From the NCBI RefSeq assembly GCF_009857915.1, contig NZ_WWCM01000002.1, forward strand, positions 124,001 through 188,000: a stretch of DNA of 64,000 nucleotides, in the 5' to 3' direction. Below are positions 39,251 to 47,126 of this stretch, piece after piece (the first letter of the stretch is position 1; every line of letters begins with the position of its first letter). The notes beneath the pieces are model-generated. The model was not told the origin of the DNA and did not search any database. It saw only the letters and a program-made list of their open reading frames with translations. The position numbers were made by a program, and so were the translations under genes. This stretch comes from Duganella qianjiadongensis. GTDB lineage: Bacteria; Pseudomonadota; Gammaproteobacteria; Burkholderiales; Burkholderiaceae_D.

Positions 39251-40048
39251 CTGGCTGTGCTGCCGGCAGGCAGCCCGCTGATCCTCGATCTCGACGGCAA
39301 CGGCATCAGCACCACCGGCATCGAAGCGGGCACCCGCTTCGACATCTATGCCGATGGCGAGCGCATCAACACCGGCTGGGTGGGCAGCGGCGACGGCCTG
39401 CTGGTACTCGACCGCAACCACGACGGCCAGATCAACGATGGTAGCGAGCTGTTCGGCACTGCCACCCGGCGCACTGACGGCAGCCGCGCCAGCGACGGCT
39501 TTGCCGCTCTGTCCGATCTGGACAGCAACCACGACGGCATGGTCGACAGCAAAGATGGCCAGTTCGCCGATCTGCGCGTCTGGGTCGACAGCAATGGCGA
39601 CGGCATCAGCGAGAGCGGCGAGTTGCATACGCTGGCCTCGCTGGGCGTGGCCAGCCTGACGGTGGACGCCGCCAAGGTCAGCGAACTCGACAACAATAAC
39701 TGGATAGGCCTGCGTTCCAGCTTCACCCGCAGCGATGGCAGCAGCGGCCAGCTGGCCGATGTCTGGTTCCTGACCAGCCGCGCCGCCAATACCAGTGCCC
39801 TGAGTCAGGCCATCAGCGAGTACAGCGCCGTCGCGCAAAGCGCCCCGTCCGCTGCCGGCGCCAGCCTGCATCCCGCCGACAGTCTGGCCAGCACGGCCAG
39901 TCAGGCCAGCCTGTCCGGTCAGGTGGCCGTGCTGGGCGAACAGCTACGCCGCTATGACGCCGCCACGGCCAGCATGAGCGACACCGCCAGCACCGCGCAG
40001 GACTGGCTGCGCCAGCAGGCCCAGCACGGTATTCTCGCCGCCAGATAG
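31238..40048 (+). CDS. giant octapeptide-repeat protein with C-terminal EF-hand domain
   Basis: A single uninterrupted 2936-residue frame. From residue 1 to about 2675 it consists of octapeptides of the form [S/T][S/T]xQ[ILVF]xxL, for example TTDQIAAL, about 320 in all. After the first 36 octads, a hexapeptide such as RYLSAL or ATLAGM interrupts every 16 octads. This gives a 134-residue super-repeat, which also carries a marker octad (AIETRDLAAL-like) exactly 57 residues before each hexad. Residues about 2676-2840 form a different domain with four EF-hand-like calcium loops (DLDGNGIST from 2684, DRNHDGQINDGSE from 2725, DSNHDGMVDSKD, DSNGDGISESGE) and the SELFG and LRVWVDSN phrases of large secreted repeat proteins. 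There is no signal peptide and no RTX nonapeptide array. ATG follows GGGAGA. Function is unknown: a surface or filament-associated adhesin, an export or length-related scaffold, or a secreted matrix protein are all possible. Confidence 0.9.
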   Translation: MTSIANLFTTDQIASFTTVQIGLLTTEDMSVLSSEQIAVFNTMQTKALRTNQLNALSVAALAGLGTDNIPTMTTLQIAALSSDLFSALSTDQLVALSTREMAALTTRQLNLLSGAQVVALETVDLRALTTAQLAALGSDQAASLTTDQLGILASQQLRAFNTSAIQALGTSQIASLSTANLAQLTTSQLNALNLDQIGVVSTDQVVGLSATQVAGLSTDLLNSLSSDQMGAIETRDLAAMSSTQVRSLGALQLLGLNTSQMRALRSQAIAALTTDQIGVLNSDQFNALSTVTPLNSAQMGALTASQLQHITLLALTTLSTAQLAALSSDQVIVLGTDRIVALTTDQFAGLSTDMLAALESDQIQAIETRDLAVLSTRQFRALNSDQLLALSTDQVSAISSNDVAAMLPGQVASLSTDQINVLRNMPLLNSAQIRALSTDQLVALQSRAIVALTSNQLAALYGEQVQALSTDQIIWLTATQVANLTGDTLNAMSSDQIEAIETRDVAALRSSQVNRLNTDQLVVLLTDQFASLSSSAIAALSTDQISVLTTDQLNALATLAGMSSRQIASFTTDQLQSLSTRNLATLASAQLRVLGSDQILALTTDQIVALSGPQFRGLNSAAITALSSDQLLAIETRDIAALDSSQVNKLLSQQIAVLSTEQIAALTSADTAALATDQIVALNSDQIDALRYLSALNTRQIKALTTDQISTITLSDLTGLSTRQFSAFTSDQLQALTTDQIVALNTAQIAALSTGAIGYLSTDAIAAIETRDIRALRTAQLAQLSSLQLTALGTAQVAAFTTAEIRSLTSDQLSALSSDQLAAMSSLNPLSSRQLPGLTTRQIADLSTTSFATLLTNQLAALNTDQAAAISSDQVYVMSTDQVRALSSIAIAALGTDRMGALRNADLVALTSRQLSSLTSAQLQALSTAQLRALPSSNLAALTLSQIASLNSEQIDALVTLAALTSRQFGAFSTDQLSTLNTADLRSLTSRQIAVLNTDQLVSLVTDQIRALTSSQLRAISAGNLAGLSTDQIAAISNGALATLNTRQIAGLGTDQVRALSTAQISILTTAEIAALTPDQKAALSSDQLASLTSLASFSPEAIAALTTDQIASLSLVILAGLTSRQIAALTTDQMLALTSAEVVALTTGQFRALTSDQLAALNTDQIQAIELPDLAALSTRQITALTSDQLRALTSPQFGSLSTIDIANLTPLQIGSLSTDQIAAFASLAPLTSRQIGALSTDQIASLALNRITTLKTSQIAGLTNLQIGALTTGAIAALSSAQVRSLSGTTLGALSTDQIVAIRVANVAALGTNQITALSSDQLVSLTANQFAALTSRTLAALRNDQIATLTLAQVDSLATLTPFSSDQMGGFTTDQIASLTVDQIPTFRTSQLNALSNLQLAALTTAQIAALVTAQVRGLNLNALSSLSTDQIAAMELPDVAAFRSDQVANLSSDQLRALTLSQLGAFTSQEIAALTPGQLGILTTSQFNALGSLAGLSTRQIRGLNSDQIQALSQVQIAALKTSQVAAFDETQITYLTTDQIPALSTGQIRALPGTVVAALTTDQLVNLSGPDLIALKTNQLMMLSSDQLAALTLTQYGTLISSEVAALTTRQLSYLTSDQIAALTNLAVLTTQQVAALSSDQLVSLTPARFVSLTTKQLAALNNQQVAGINSDQIIALSTGQIRALSPSLLTALSTDQIDAIEARDLAAMTSLQLRALSTDQMAALLTDQLHALNSASISAFTQTQLAALSNVQAAALGNLADYTTAQIAAMSTTRIAGLSEFDIGVLNTKQLGVLSATQLAALTTDQMVQLRGNQLAALATNALSGLNSDQIAAIEVPDIAVLKSSQLQAFNSAQLLALTTDQVGALTSQEVSALTLPQVAVLSTAQLAALSNLRGMASSQIQSLTSDQILSLSPDQVASLRTVQVAALRSAQLAVLTTDQIGALSTASILALNTRNLSALNSDQIQAISLGDIAALRSVQVLALSSDQLQAISINQIGSLNTAAVSTLGQSQMRALTTDQIVNLTENQFRALSTRAIASLSTDQLVAIELNDLAALRSHQIRALTSDELVSMTSLQLTSLSTAQIAAMTSTQLGYLTPDQFFLLGTLGAFNTMQIAALSTDRIQALNDDQLAVLNTLQLSALNSRQLGAMNTHQIQLLSVNQWRALNTAALRGLSSDQIAAMEVEDLAGLKTNQVAALSTQQIANLSVDQFGILTTAEVAALTTQQVKALTSDQINGLQTLAGLTTLQVSALTTDQFVAINGDHMVTLKTSQTAALTKAQLQGFTTDQIVGLTTAQVRSLNVTAFSGLNTDQLQAIEVDDVPALTSLQLNSLSRLQFAALTLGQIASLVTRQIATLSPGDISAMSTDQINALLTLGPLTVTQVASLTTDQLSSINLDQLATINSAQLAALTLRQMSTLNTSQLNSLTPNQARGLNLTTLNTDQIASLNADAVGGLSTVQLQTLKTAQLAALTANQFSALSTKALSSLAVTQVRGITTDQLAALGSMNAFTTTQIGGFSSDQISGLSSDMLNGMRTAQMAAMGSTQSLGLTTAQLAVMDPVLLSMLSASALNALSSDQLRSLDGNEIAALKTTQLANMTASAIAALSAVQIGSLTTGQMRSLKATQIKALTAEQIAAISIADVAAMASTQVCALTTDQRAALTADQLAVLPAGSPLILDLDGNGISTTGIEAGTRFDIYADGERINTGWVGSGDGLLVLDRNHDGQINDGSELFGTATRRTDGSRASDGFAALSDLDSNHDGMVDSKDGQFADLRVWVDSNGDGISESGELHTLASLGVASLTVDAAKVSELDNNNWIGLRSSFTRSDGSSGQLADVWFLTSRAANTSALSQAISEYSAVAQSAPSAAGASLHPADSLASTASQASLSGQVAVLGEQLRRYDAATASMSDTASTAQDWLRQQAQHGILAAR

Positions 40049-40083
40049 ACGTCGAGATAGTCCGCAGCCTGCTCGTGCAGGCA

Positions 40084-40126
40084 AAAAAAACCGCACCCTG
40101 CGTTCATGCAAAGGTGCGGTTTTTTT
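40084..40126. terminator. bidirectional terminator between the giant gene and flgL
   Basis: Stem CCGCACC (40091-40097) / GGTGCGG (40113-40119) flanked by an A tract on the left (40083-40090) and a T tract on the right (40120-40126), so it can stop transcription from both sides. It separates the two converging flagellar blocks. Confidence 0.92.
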
Positions 40127-40158
40127 GTAGAAAGGCCGGACTAGCCCGCCTTGCGCGG

Positions 40159-41421
40159 CTAGCTGATGTAATTGAACAGCGACAGGCCCGACAGCGATTT
40201 GAAGGATTTCTGTGCCGCGTCCAGCATGGTCTGCTGCTGGGTGAACTGGGAAATGGCTTTCACCGTATCGACGTCCTGCAAGTCCGACAGCGTGGCGGCA
40301 TATTGCAGATTCAGGTCGTCGCCGGAGCTATCGAGATAATCGAGCTCTTTCAGGCGCGAACCCACCGCCGACTGCACCGACAGGATATTGTCGGTCGCAT
40401 TGTCGATATTCATCTGGGCCTGATTGAGCTTGTTGTTCAGGCTGGCCTGACCGGCCGCGCCATCGCCGGGCGCGCGCAGCGCCGCGATCAGATCCGTCAC
40501 GGTAGTGAACACCGACTGGCGCGTGCTGGGGACAATGGTGAAATTATCCTGATCGGCCGGATCGCCCTTGATTTCGAACTGCAGGCCGTCAAAGTTGATG
40601 CTCTGGCCGCTGGTATAGGGCTGGGGGACGGCCGGCACAGGCGCCGCCGGCACCGGCTGGTTGAGCGTGGTGTCCATCACCGTGTAAGTGGTGACCTTGG
40701 GCGTGCCCGGCGTGGCGGGCGTCACCTGGAAGCTGATCTGGTAGTTATGGCCGGTCAACTGGGTAGCATCCTTCACCGAACCGGGGCTGATGATGCCGGA
40801 ACCGCCGCGCGTATAGTTGGCCGGGTCGGCACCCGTCACAAACGTGCCGTTGCCGGTCACATTGTTTTCGAAGATGGCGGCGCCGGAATCGGTGATCGGC
40901 ACCTTGCGGGTGGAGCCCACCTGCAATTCGCGCTGCCCCTGATCGCCCTGATAGGTGGCGCCGCTGGCGGTGGGCGTGAACGGCAGCGTGGTGGATTTAT
41001 AGCCGGAGAATACATAGCCGCCCACGCCATCGGAGGAATTGGCCTGGCCCAGCAGGTCGGCCAGCCGGCCTTCCAGTTCTACTGCCAGCGATTCGCGGTC
41101 TTTTTGCGTCATGCCGCCGTTGCCCGCATTCACCGTCAGGGTCTTGATGTCCTGCATGATGGAGGTGGAGCTGGCCAGCGCCACTGTTTCCAGCTGCAGC
41201 ATGCTGCGCGCGTTGGAGCGGTTGGTCACCAGCTGGGTATTGATCGATTGCGACTGCGTCACTTCCAGTGCGCGGGCAGTGGCGATAGGGTCGTCGGCTG
41301 CGGTCAGATTGCGCCGTCCCGTCGACAGCTGCTGCTGGGTGCGCGACACGGAATTCTGCAGCGAGCCGATCTGGTTGACGCCGACGTCGAAGATAGTCTT
41401 CGAACTGATACGCATAATCAT
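40159..41421 (-). CDS. flgL: flagellar hook-associated protein 3
   Basis: Junction protein between hook and filament. The 420-residue protein has the flagellin-like N-terminus (MRISSKTIFDVGVNQIGSLQ, QQQLSTGRRNLTAADDPIATARAL) and helical C-terminus, with a variable centre. It is the last gene of the flgBCDEFGHIJKL block and lies 5 bases after flgK; a bidirectional terminator follows. Confidence 0.95.
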   Translation of the reverse strand: MIMRISSKTIFDVGVNQIGSLQNSVSRTQQQLSTGRRNLTAADDPIATARALEVTQSQSINTQLVTNRSNARSMLQLETVALASSTSIMQDIKTLTVNAGNGGMTQKDRESLAVELEGRLADLLGQANSSDGVGGYVFSGYKSTTLPFTPTASGATYQGDQGQRELQVGSTRKVPITDSGAAIFENNVTGNGTFVTGADPANYTRGGSGIISPGSVKDATQLTGHNYQISFQVTPATPGTPKVTTYTVMDTTLNQPVPAAPVPAVPQPYTSGQSINFDGLQFEIKGDPADQDNFTIVPSTRQSVFTTVTDLIAALRAPGDGAAGQASLNNKLNQAQMNIDNATDNILSVQSAVGSRLKELDYLDSSGDDLNLQYAATLSDLQDVDTVKAISQFTQQQTMLDAAQKSFKSLSGLSLFNYIS

Positions 41422-41426
41422 GATAA

Positions 41427-43385
41427 TTACCTGATGTTGAGCAGAGTATCGAACAGGGTGCTGGCCATCTGCACCACTTTGCCGGCCGCCTGATAAGCCT
41501 GCTGATAGCGCAACAGATTGGCCGCTTCCTCATCGAGATTGACGCCGGACACACTTTGCTGCTGGTTGGTGGCCTGCTGCACAGCCACGTCGGCGGCGGT
41601 ATTGCTGATCTGTGCTTCACGCGCCTTGTTGCCGACGAAGTTGACCATCTGCGCATAGGTGGTCTGGTAGGTCGCTTTGCCGCCGTCCAGAATATTCTTG
41701 CTCTGCAGTCCGGCCAGCAAGGCGCCGTTGCGGCTGTCGCCTACCCCGCTGATGTTGGGGCCGACAGTGAATTTATCCTGATCGGCCAGCGTGCCGCCTA
41801 TGCTGAAATTGATGCCGCCGAAACTGAACTGCGCACCATCCGTGTACGGCACCGATGGCGTACCGGCCGGATACACGGTGCTCGTGCCATTCACCGTGAC
41901 CGTCACGTCCTGGGTGGCGGGGAAACCGGACAGCGTGCCGCTGGCCTTGTCGAAGGTCAGCGTGAGGGGCGCCGTCAGTGCCGCGCCGGGCGCCAGATAG
42001 GCAGCATCCACGCTGCCGGCTGTGATCTTGCCGTTGCCGGAATTGCTGGTCGGCGCCGCAGTCGTGATCGGCGCAGCCAGCGCTATCTTGCTGCGGTCGC
42101 TGATCAGCACATTCAACTGGCTGGCGGCCTGATAGGTGGGGCGCACCAGGAAGTTATCCTTGGCCTGGGGCGTGCCGGTGATGGTGTAGTCCACCCCGTC
42201 TATGGTCTGCGGCACCGTCTGCGGGAATGGATTGATCTGGGTAATCTTGCCGTCGCTCTTGCGCGTGACATTGAAATTGGTGCCGTCATAATCGACGCTG
42301 TAATCGCTGGCCGTGAGGGCGCTGGCATCGCTGACCACGGCCGTCACATCGGCCGTGCTGGCCATGGAGTTGCGGTTGTTACGGCCCACGTAGGCATTGA
42401 TGGGGCCGAAGAAAGCCGTACCCAGATCGCCATTCTGGTCCTGCCCCAGTGCATGCTGGGCATTGAAACTGACGGCCAGACCGGCCGCCACCTGCCCCAG
42501 CGAGTTCTGCGCCCGGTCCAGCGCACCGTTGCGGAATTCCAGCAGGCCGCCCAGTTGGCCGCCGGTGAAGACGCTTTCCGGCAGCGGGCTGAAGCCGCCA
42601 TTATCGGCCTGATAGCCGAGCGTGACGCGGGCCACATCGGTGGGCGAATTGGAGGTGCCGAGCTGGAAGGCTGTAGTGCCCACCACCAGCGGCTGCCCCG
42701 TGCCCATCTCGACCGTCAGCGTATTGTTGGGGCCCTGCAGGATGGTGGTTTTCACCAGCTTGTTGAGCTCCGTGACCAGCTGGTCGCGATGGTCGAGCAG
42801 ATCGTTGGCCGGTTTGCCGTCCGTGGTCAGACCGGAAATCGTGTTATTCAGGCTGGCAATCTCGCGCGCATAGGAATTGATTTCCGTGACGTTGGAAGCG
42901 ATCTGGTGGTTCACCCCGTCGGCAATTTCCGTCAGGCGGGCGCTCAGCCCCTGGAAGCGCGAGGTCAGCGAACCGGCGCTCGACAGCAGCGCCTGACGCG
43001 ATGCCGCCGAGGCGGGATTCGAGGTCGCATCCTGCACACCGTTGAAGAAATCCTGCAGTGCCGGCGACAGCCCGGCCGTAGGGTCGGCCAGCAGGTTGTC
43101 GACCTGGGCGATCTGCTTGCTGTAGGCATCGAGCGAAGCCTGGCTGGCTTCGGCGCCACGCAGCTGGGTCGCCAGGAAGTTATCGTAGAAGCGCCGCACG
43201 GCCGTCACTTCGGTACCGCTGCCGACATAGCCGAAGCCTTCGTCGCGGGTGGACGAATCGGCCTGGATGGCGACCTGACGGCTGTAGCCAGCCACACCAG
43301 CGTTGGTGATGTTATTGCCGGTGGTTGACAGGCCTACTTGCGCCGACAACAGCCCGCTGGTACCGATGCTGAGGAGACTGGACAT
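41427..43385 (-). CDS. flgK: flagellar hook-associated protein 1
   Basis: First hook-filament junction protein. The 652-residue protein begins SLLSIGTSGLLSAQVGLSTT with the rod/hook motif TTGNNITNAGVAGYSRQ, and ends with the conserved SGVNLDEEAANLLRYQQAYQ-type segment. It follows flgJ with a 60-base gap. Confidence 0.96.
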   Translation of the reverse strand: MSSLLSIGTSGLLSAQVGLSTTGNNITNAGVAGYSRQVAIQADSSTRDEGFGYVGSGTEVTAVRRFYDNFLATQLRGAEASQASLDAYSKQIAQVDNLLADPTAGLSPALQDFFNGVQDATSNPASAASRQALLSSAGSLTSRFQGLSARLTEIADGVNHQIASNVTEINSYAREIASLNNTISGLTTDGKPANDLLDHRDQLVTELNKLVKTTILQGPNNTLTVEMGTGQPLVVGTTAFQLGTSNSPTDVARVTLGYQADNGGFSPLPESVFTGGQLGGLLEFRNGALDRAQNSLGQVAAGLAVSFNAQHALGQDQNGDLGTAFFGPINAYVGRNNRNSMASTADVTAVVSDASALTASDYSVDYDGTNFNVTRKSDGKITQINPFPQTVPQTIDGVDYTITGTPQAKDNFLVRPTYQAASQLNVLISDRSKIALAAPITTAAPTSNSGNGKITAGSVDAAYLAPGAALTAPLTLTFDKASGTLSGFPATQDVTVTVNGTSTVYPAGTPSVPYTDGAQFSFGGINFSIGGTLADQDKFTVGPNISGVGDSRNGALLAGLQSKNILDGGKATYQTTYAQMVNFVGNKAREAQISNTAADVAVQQATNQQQSVSGVNLDEEAANLLRYQQAYQAAGKVVQMASTLFDTLLNIR

Positions 43386-43445
43386 GATGGATTACTCTCT
43401 ATGGTGTGGTTTACGGCAAACCGGCGCCAAACTTGATTATCGGGA

Positions 43446-44417
43446 CTATCCGGCCAGCGAGCGCTTGATGATGCTCGCCAGCTTGGTCGCATAATGGGGG
43501 TCGGTGGCATAGCCGGCCTTCTGCAGGCCCTGTGCGAAGCTGGTCGCATCGCCAGCGCTGGCCATCACTTTTTCATAGCGCGGATTGGTGGCGATCAGCT
43601 TAGCGTAATCCTTGAACGAATCGGCATAGCTGTCGTAGGCGCGGAAGCGTTCCACCCTGGTTTGCGCCTTGCCATTCACATATTCCGTCGTGGTGGCCTC
43701 GACCACTTTACCCTTCCAGTCGGCACTGGCTTTAATGCCGAACAGGTTGTGGCTGTTGCTGCCATCGCGGCCCTTGATCTCGCGTTTGCCCCAGCCGCTT
43801 TCCAGCGCTGCCTGGCCCAGCATGAACTTGGCTGGTATGCCGCTGGTGCGGCTGGCTTCCTCCGCTGCGGCACCGAGCTTCTGCTGGAATTTGCGCACAT
43901 GGTCCGAACCCGAGCCGGTGCTGGTGGCCGGTACGGCGCTGTTATCGTCCACCGATGCCGTGCCGGCGCCGCCGGCGGCAGCAATCGCGCGCTGCAGGCG
44001 GGCATCCATCAGGCTGGCCAGCCCGCCAAAACTGCCGCCGCTGGCGTCGCCCGCTGCAGCGCTACCGGCAGCAGCATCGTTGCCGATGGCCAGCGCCTGC
44101 TGCTGGGTGCTGCGCGACAGCTGGCGCACCAGCATGTCGGACAGGCCGATGCCGCGCTTGGCAATATTCTGGCTGGTCTGCTGGTCCAGCATGGAAGTAA
44201 AGGTCTTGGTAGTCTGGCTATCCATCGGCCCATCCTGCGGCGTAGCGTCGCGCATCGACTTCATCATCATATTGACGAACATGGCCTCGAACTGGGTCGC
44301 CGCCGTCTTCAGCGCGGCCGGATCATTGGCGCGCGCCGACTGCTTCAAACTGCCCATGTCCTTGACGTCTAGGGCAAATTTGTTACTCAGATCGGTGGAT
44401 AGGTTGGGGCTGGCCAT
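43446..44417 (-). CDS. flgJ: flagellar rod assembly protein / peptidoglycan hydrolase FlgJ
   Basis: Caps the growing rod and opens the peptidoglycan. The 323-residue protein has the N-terminal rod-binding domain (TQFEAMFVNMMMKSMRDATP, MLDQQTSQNIAKRGIGLSDM) and a C-terminal glucosaminidase domain (SGIPAKFMLGQAALESGWGK, with the catalytic Glu at about 205; NLFGIKASADWKG). Both functions are fused, as in most beta- and gammaproteobacteria. Confidence 0.96.
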   Translation of the reverse strand: MASPNLSTDLSNKFALDVKDMGSLKQSARANDPAALKTAATQFEAMFVNMMMKSMRDATPQDGPMDSQTTKTFTSMLDQQTSQNIAKRGIGLSDMLVRQLSRSTQQQALAIGNDAAAGSAAAGDASGGSFGGLASLMDARLQRAIAAAGGAGTASVDDNSAVPATSTGSGSDHVRKFQQKLGAAAEEASRTSGIPAKFMLGQAALESGWGKREIKGRDGSNSHNLFGIKASADWKGKVVEATTTEYVNGKAQTRVERFRAYDSYADSFKDYAKLIATNPRYEKVMASAGDATSFAQGLQKAGYATDPHYATKLASIIKRSLAG

Positions 44418-44429
44418 GATGACGTCCGC

Positions 44430-45584
44430 TTAGATGATTTCCAGTTCGGCATGCAGCGAACCGGCCGCCTTCATGGCTTGCAGAATGGCCAGCAGGTCCT
44501 GCGGCGTGGCGCCGATGGCGTTGAGGGCTTTCACCACATCGGCCAGCGAAGCGCCGCCTTTGACCAGCATGACTTTACCGCTGTCGGCCTTGATGCCGAT
44601 CTGCGGATTCTGCGTCACCACGGTGCGGCCGCCGGACAGGGCGTTAGGCTGGCTGACCTGCGGCTCGGCCGTGACCGATACCGACAGATTGCCGTGCGAA
44701 ATGGCGCAGGTGTCGAGCGTGACGGCGCGGTTCATCACCACCGAACCGGTACGGGCGTTCATGATGACTTTGGCCGGCTGTTCGGATGGCGCGACCTGCA
44801 TGTCCTGCAGCGTGCCGATGAAGGCCACGCGCTGGTCGCTGCTGCTGGGCGATTTCACCCGGATCACGCGGCTATCGAGCGCATAGGCGATGCCGGGTCC
44901 GTATTTGTCGTTGATGGCTTCCACCACGCGGCTGGCAGTGGTGAAGTCGGCTGTATTCAGTTCCAGATTGATGAAGTTGCCTTCACCCAGCTTGCTGGCC
45001 ACGGCGCGTTCCACCGTGGCGCCAGCGGAAATTTTACCCACGCTCAGATGATTGACCACCTGCGAGCTGCCGCCCGAGGAAGCGCCGACGCCGCCCACCA
45101 GCACATTGCCCTGGGCCATGCCGTAGACCTGACCATCGGCGCCTTTCAGCGGCGTCATCAGCAGCGTACCGCCGCGCAGGCTCTTGGCGTTACCCATCGA
45201 GGAGACGGTAATGTCCAGCGTCTGGCCCGGCTGGGCAAATGGCGGCAGCGATGCGGTGACCATCACCGCGGCCACGTTTTTCAGCTGCAGCGTGGTACCC
45301 TGAGGCAGATTCACGCCCAGCTGCTGCAGCATGGAGACCACGCTCTGCACCGTGAACGGCGTCTGGGTAGTCTGGTCGCCGCTGCCGTCCAGACCGACCA
45401 CGAGACCATAGCCGATCAGCTGATTCTGCCGCACGCCGGCGATGCTGGCCAGATCTTTCAGGCGCTCGGCGCGGGCCGGCTGCACCAGCAGCGCACCCAG
45501 CAACAGCACCAGCAGCAGCGCGGCCAGCTTGCACAGGCCAGCTACGCGCTGTACGCCGTCCGTAATTGAATGATTGCGGTCCAT
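44430..45584 (-). CDS. flgI: flagellar P-ring protein FlgI
   Basis: Periplasmic P-ring subunit. The 384-residue precursor has a signal peptide ([19 protein letters not shown]) and conserved segments [39 protein letters not shown], and [18 protein letters not shown]; it ends with [20 protein letters not shown]. Length is normal. Confidence 0.96.
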   Translation of the reverse strand: MDRNHSITDGVQRVAGLCKLAALLLVLLLGALLVQPARAERLKDLASIAGVRQNQLIGYGLVVGLDGSGDQTTQTPFTVQSVVSMLQQLGVNLPQGTTLQLKNVAAVMVTASLPPFAQPGQTLDITVSSMGNAKSLRGGTLLMTPLKGADGQVYGMAQGNVLVGGVGASSGGSSQVVNHLSVGKISAGATVERAVASKLGEGNFINLELNTADFTTASRVVEAINDKYGPGIAYALDSRVIRVKSPSSSDQRVAFIGTLQDMQVAPSEQPAKVIMNARTGSVVMNRAVTLDTCAISHGNLSVSVTAEPQVSQPNALSGGRTVVTQNPQIGIKADSGKVMLVKGGASLADVVKALNAIGATPQDLLAILQAMKAAGSLHAELEII

Positions 45585-45592
45585 GATAGTTC

Positions 45593-46261
45593 TCAGAAAG
45601 GTAACAGGCTCTGGAAGAAGCGCGAGGCCATCGAGGTCATCTCGGCGCGGTCTATCGTGCTATTGGTGCGGTATTCCACCTTGGCATCGGCCACCGCCGT
45701 CGACTGCACGGTATTGCCCGTGCCGATATTGTCCGGATTGATCATGCCGGAGAAGCGGATGAATTCCACGCCCTTGTTCATGGCCACCTGTTTTTCGCCA
45801 GCCACGATCAGATTGCCGTTATCCAGCACTTCCACCACCGTCACGCCCATGGTGCCGGTAAAAGTATTGCTGGCCGACTGGTTATCGGCGTCGGAAAATT
45901 TACTGGCACTGTTGGCGCCCAACGTGCCGCCGAAGGTCGATTGCAGCGGACCCGGCACGCTAGCGCTGACGCTGCCCGATTTATTGCCCGAGCTGGCGCC
46001 GGCTTTGACGGCCGAGGTCTTTTCCGTGATGACCAGAGTCAGCACATCGCCGATATGGCGTGCGCGGCGGTCTTCGAAGATGGGGCGGTAGGCCGCCGGC
46101 TGGTAGATCGCGCCACTGTTGGGCGCGGCCTGCATCTGCGCGCTGGTGAGCGGACGTGCCGTCAGCGGCATCTGCACGATGGAAGTGGGCGTGCTGGCGC
46201 AGGCGCTCAGGCCCAGTGCCACAGCGAGGATCAGCAGCGGATGCGATATGCGCGAGTTCAT
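45593..46261 (-). CDS. flgH: flagellar L-ring lipoprotein FlgH
   Basis: Outer-membrane L-ring subunit. The 222-residue precursor has a lipoprotein signal with lipobox LSAC (Cys21), followed by the family's [39 protein letters not shown] and [14 protein letters not shown]. It lies between flgG and flgI in the usual order. Confidence 0.96.
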   Translation of the reverse strand: MNSRISHPLLILAVALGLSACASTPTSIVQMPLTARPLTSAQMQAAPNSGAIYQPAAYRPIFEDRRARHIGDVLTLVITEKTSAVKAGASSGNKSGSVSASVPGPLQSTFGGTLGANSASKFSDADNQSASNTFTGTMGVTVVEVLDNGNLIVAGEKQVAMNKGVEFIRFSGMINPDNIGTGNTVQSTAVADAKVEYRTNSTIDRAEMTSMASRFFQSLLPF

Positions 46262-46271
46262 GGTCTACTCC

Positions 46272-47054
46272 TTACAGCTGCGACAGTTTTTGCAGCATCT
46301 GGTCGGACGTGGTGATGGCCTTGGAATTGATTTCGTAGGCGCGCTGGGTCTGGATCATATTGACCATCTCTTCCACCACGTTGACGTTGGATGTTTCCAC
46401 ATAGCCTTGCAGAATCTGGCCGGCGCCGTTGGTGCCCGGCGTATTGGTCTGCGGATTGCCCGACACGCCAGTTTCCACGTACAGGTTCTCGCCTTTCGAT
46501 TCCAGTCCGGTCGGGTTGATGAAGGTGGACAGCTGGATGCTGCCGATCTGCTGCGGCGCCGTCTGGCCCGGCAGCGTCACGGACACGGTGCCGTCCCGGC
46601 CTACCGTGAACGACAGCGCTGCCTGCGGTATGGTAATGGCCGGTTGCAGCACATAGCCGCTGGACGTAACCAGCTGGCCGTTGTTGTCGCGCTGGAAGGA
46701 GCCGTCGCGGGTATAGGCCGTGGTACCGTCGGGCAGCAGCACGTTGAAGAAGCCGTTACCGCTGACCATCAGGTCCTTGTCGTTGCCGGTGGCCTGAGAG
46801 TTGCCCTGGGTATGAATGCGTTCGATCGCGACGGGACGTACGCCGGTGCCGAGCTGCATGCCCGATGGCAGGTTGGTCTGCTGCGAGGACTGGGCGCCGG
46901 GCTGGCGCAGGTTCTGGTACAGCAGGTCTTCGAACACGGCGCGCGACTTTTTAAAGCCGTTGGTGCCGACGTTGGCCAGATTATTGGTGGTGACGTCGAG
47001 CGCAGTCTGCTGCGCTTCCATGCCGGTCTTGGCGATCCACAGTGAACGTATCAT
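46272..47054 (-). CDS. flgG: distal rod protein FlgG
   Basis: Distal rod subunit of 260 residues: [36 protein letters not shown], and the C-terminal [20 protein letters not shown]. All are typical and unmodified. Confidence 0.97.
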   Translation of the reverse strand: MIRSLWIAKTGMEAQQTALDVTTNNLANVGTNGFKKSRAVFEDLLYQNLRQPGAQSSQQTNLPSGMQLGTGVRPVAIERIHTQGNSQATGNDKDLMVSGNGFFNVLLPDGTTAYTRDGSFQRDNNGQLVTSSGYVLQPAITIPQAALSFTVGRDGTVSVTLPGQTAPQQIGSIQLSTFINPTGLESKGENLYVETGVSGNPQTNTPGTNGAGQILQGYVETSNVNVVEEMVNMIQTQRAYEINSKAITTSDQMLQKLSQL

Positions 47055-47126
47055 GATGCTTCTCCCTTGCTTGGACGGGGTAGCGACAGCTACTCATCCC
47101 ACGCAAGCATTATGCGGGAGCAGGCA

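Noticed and set aside
31238..40048. TAL-effector-like DNA-binding repeats (octads resemble LTPEQVVAI)
   Set aside because: TAL repeats are about 34 residues with variable di-residues; here the period is 8 and only the short LTxxQ phrase is shared.
43386..43460. Sigma-28-like -10 (CCCGATAA on the minus strand, 43437-43444) before flgK
   Set aside because: No TAAA-like -35 at the proper distance upstream; the flgJ 3' end occupies that position with an unrelated sequence.
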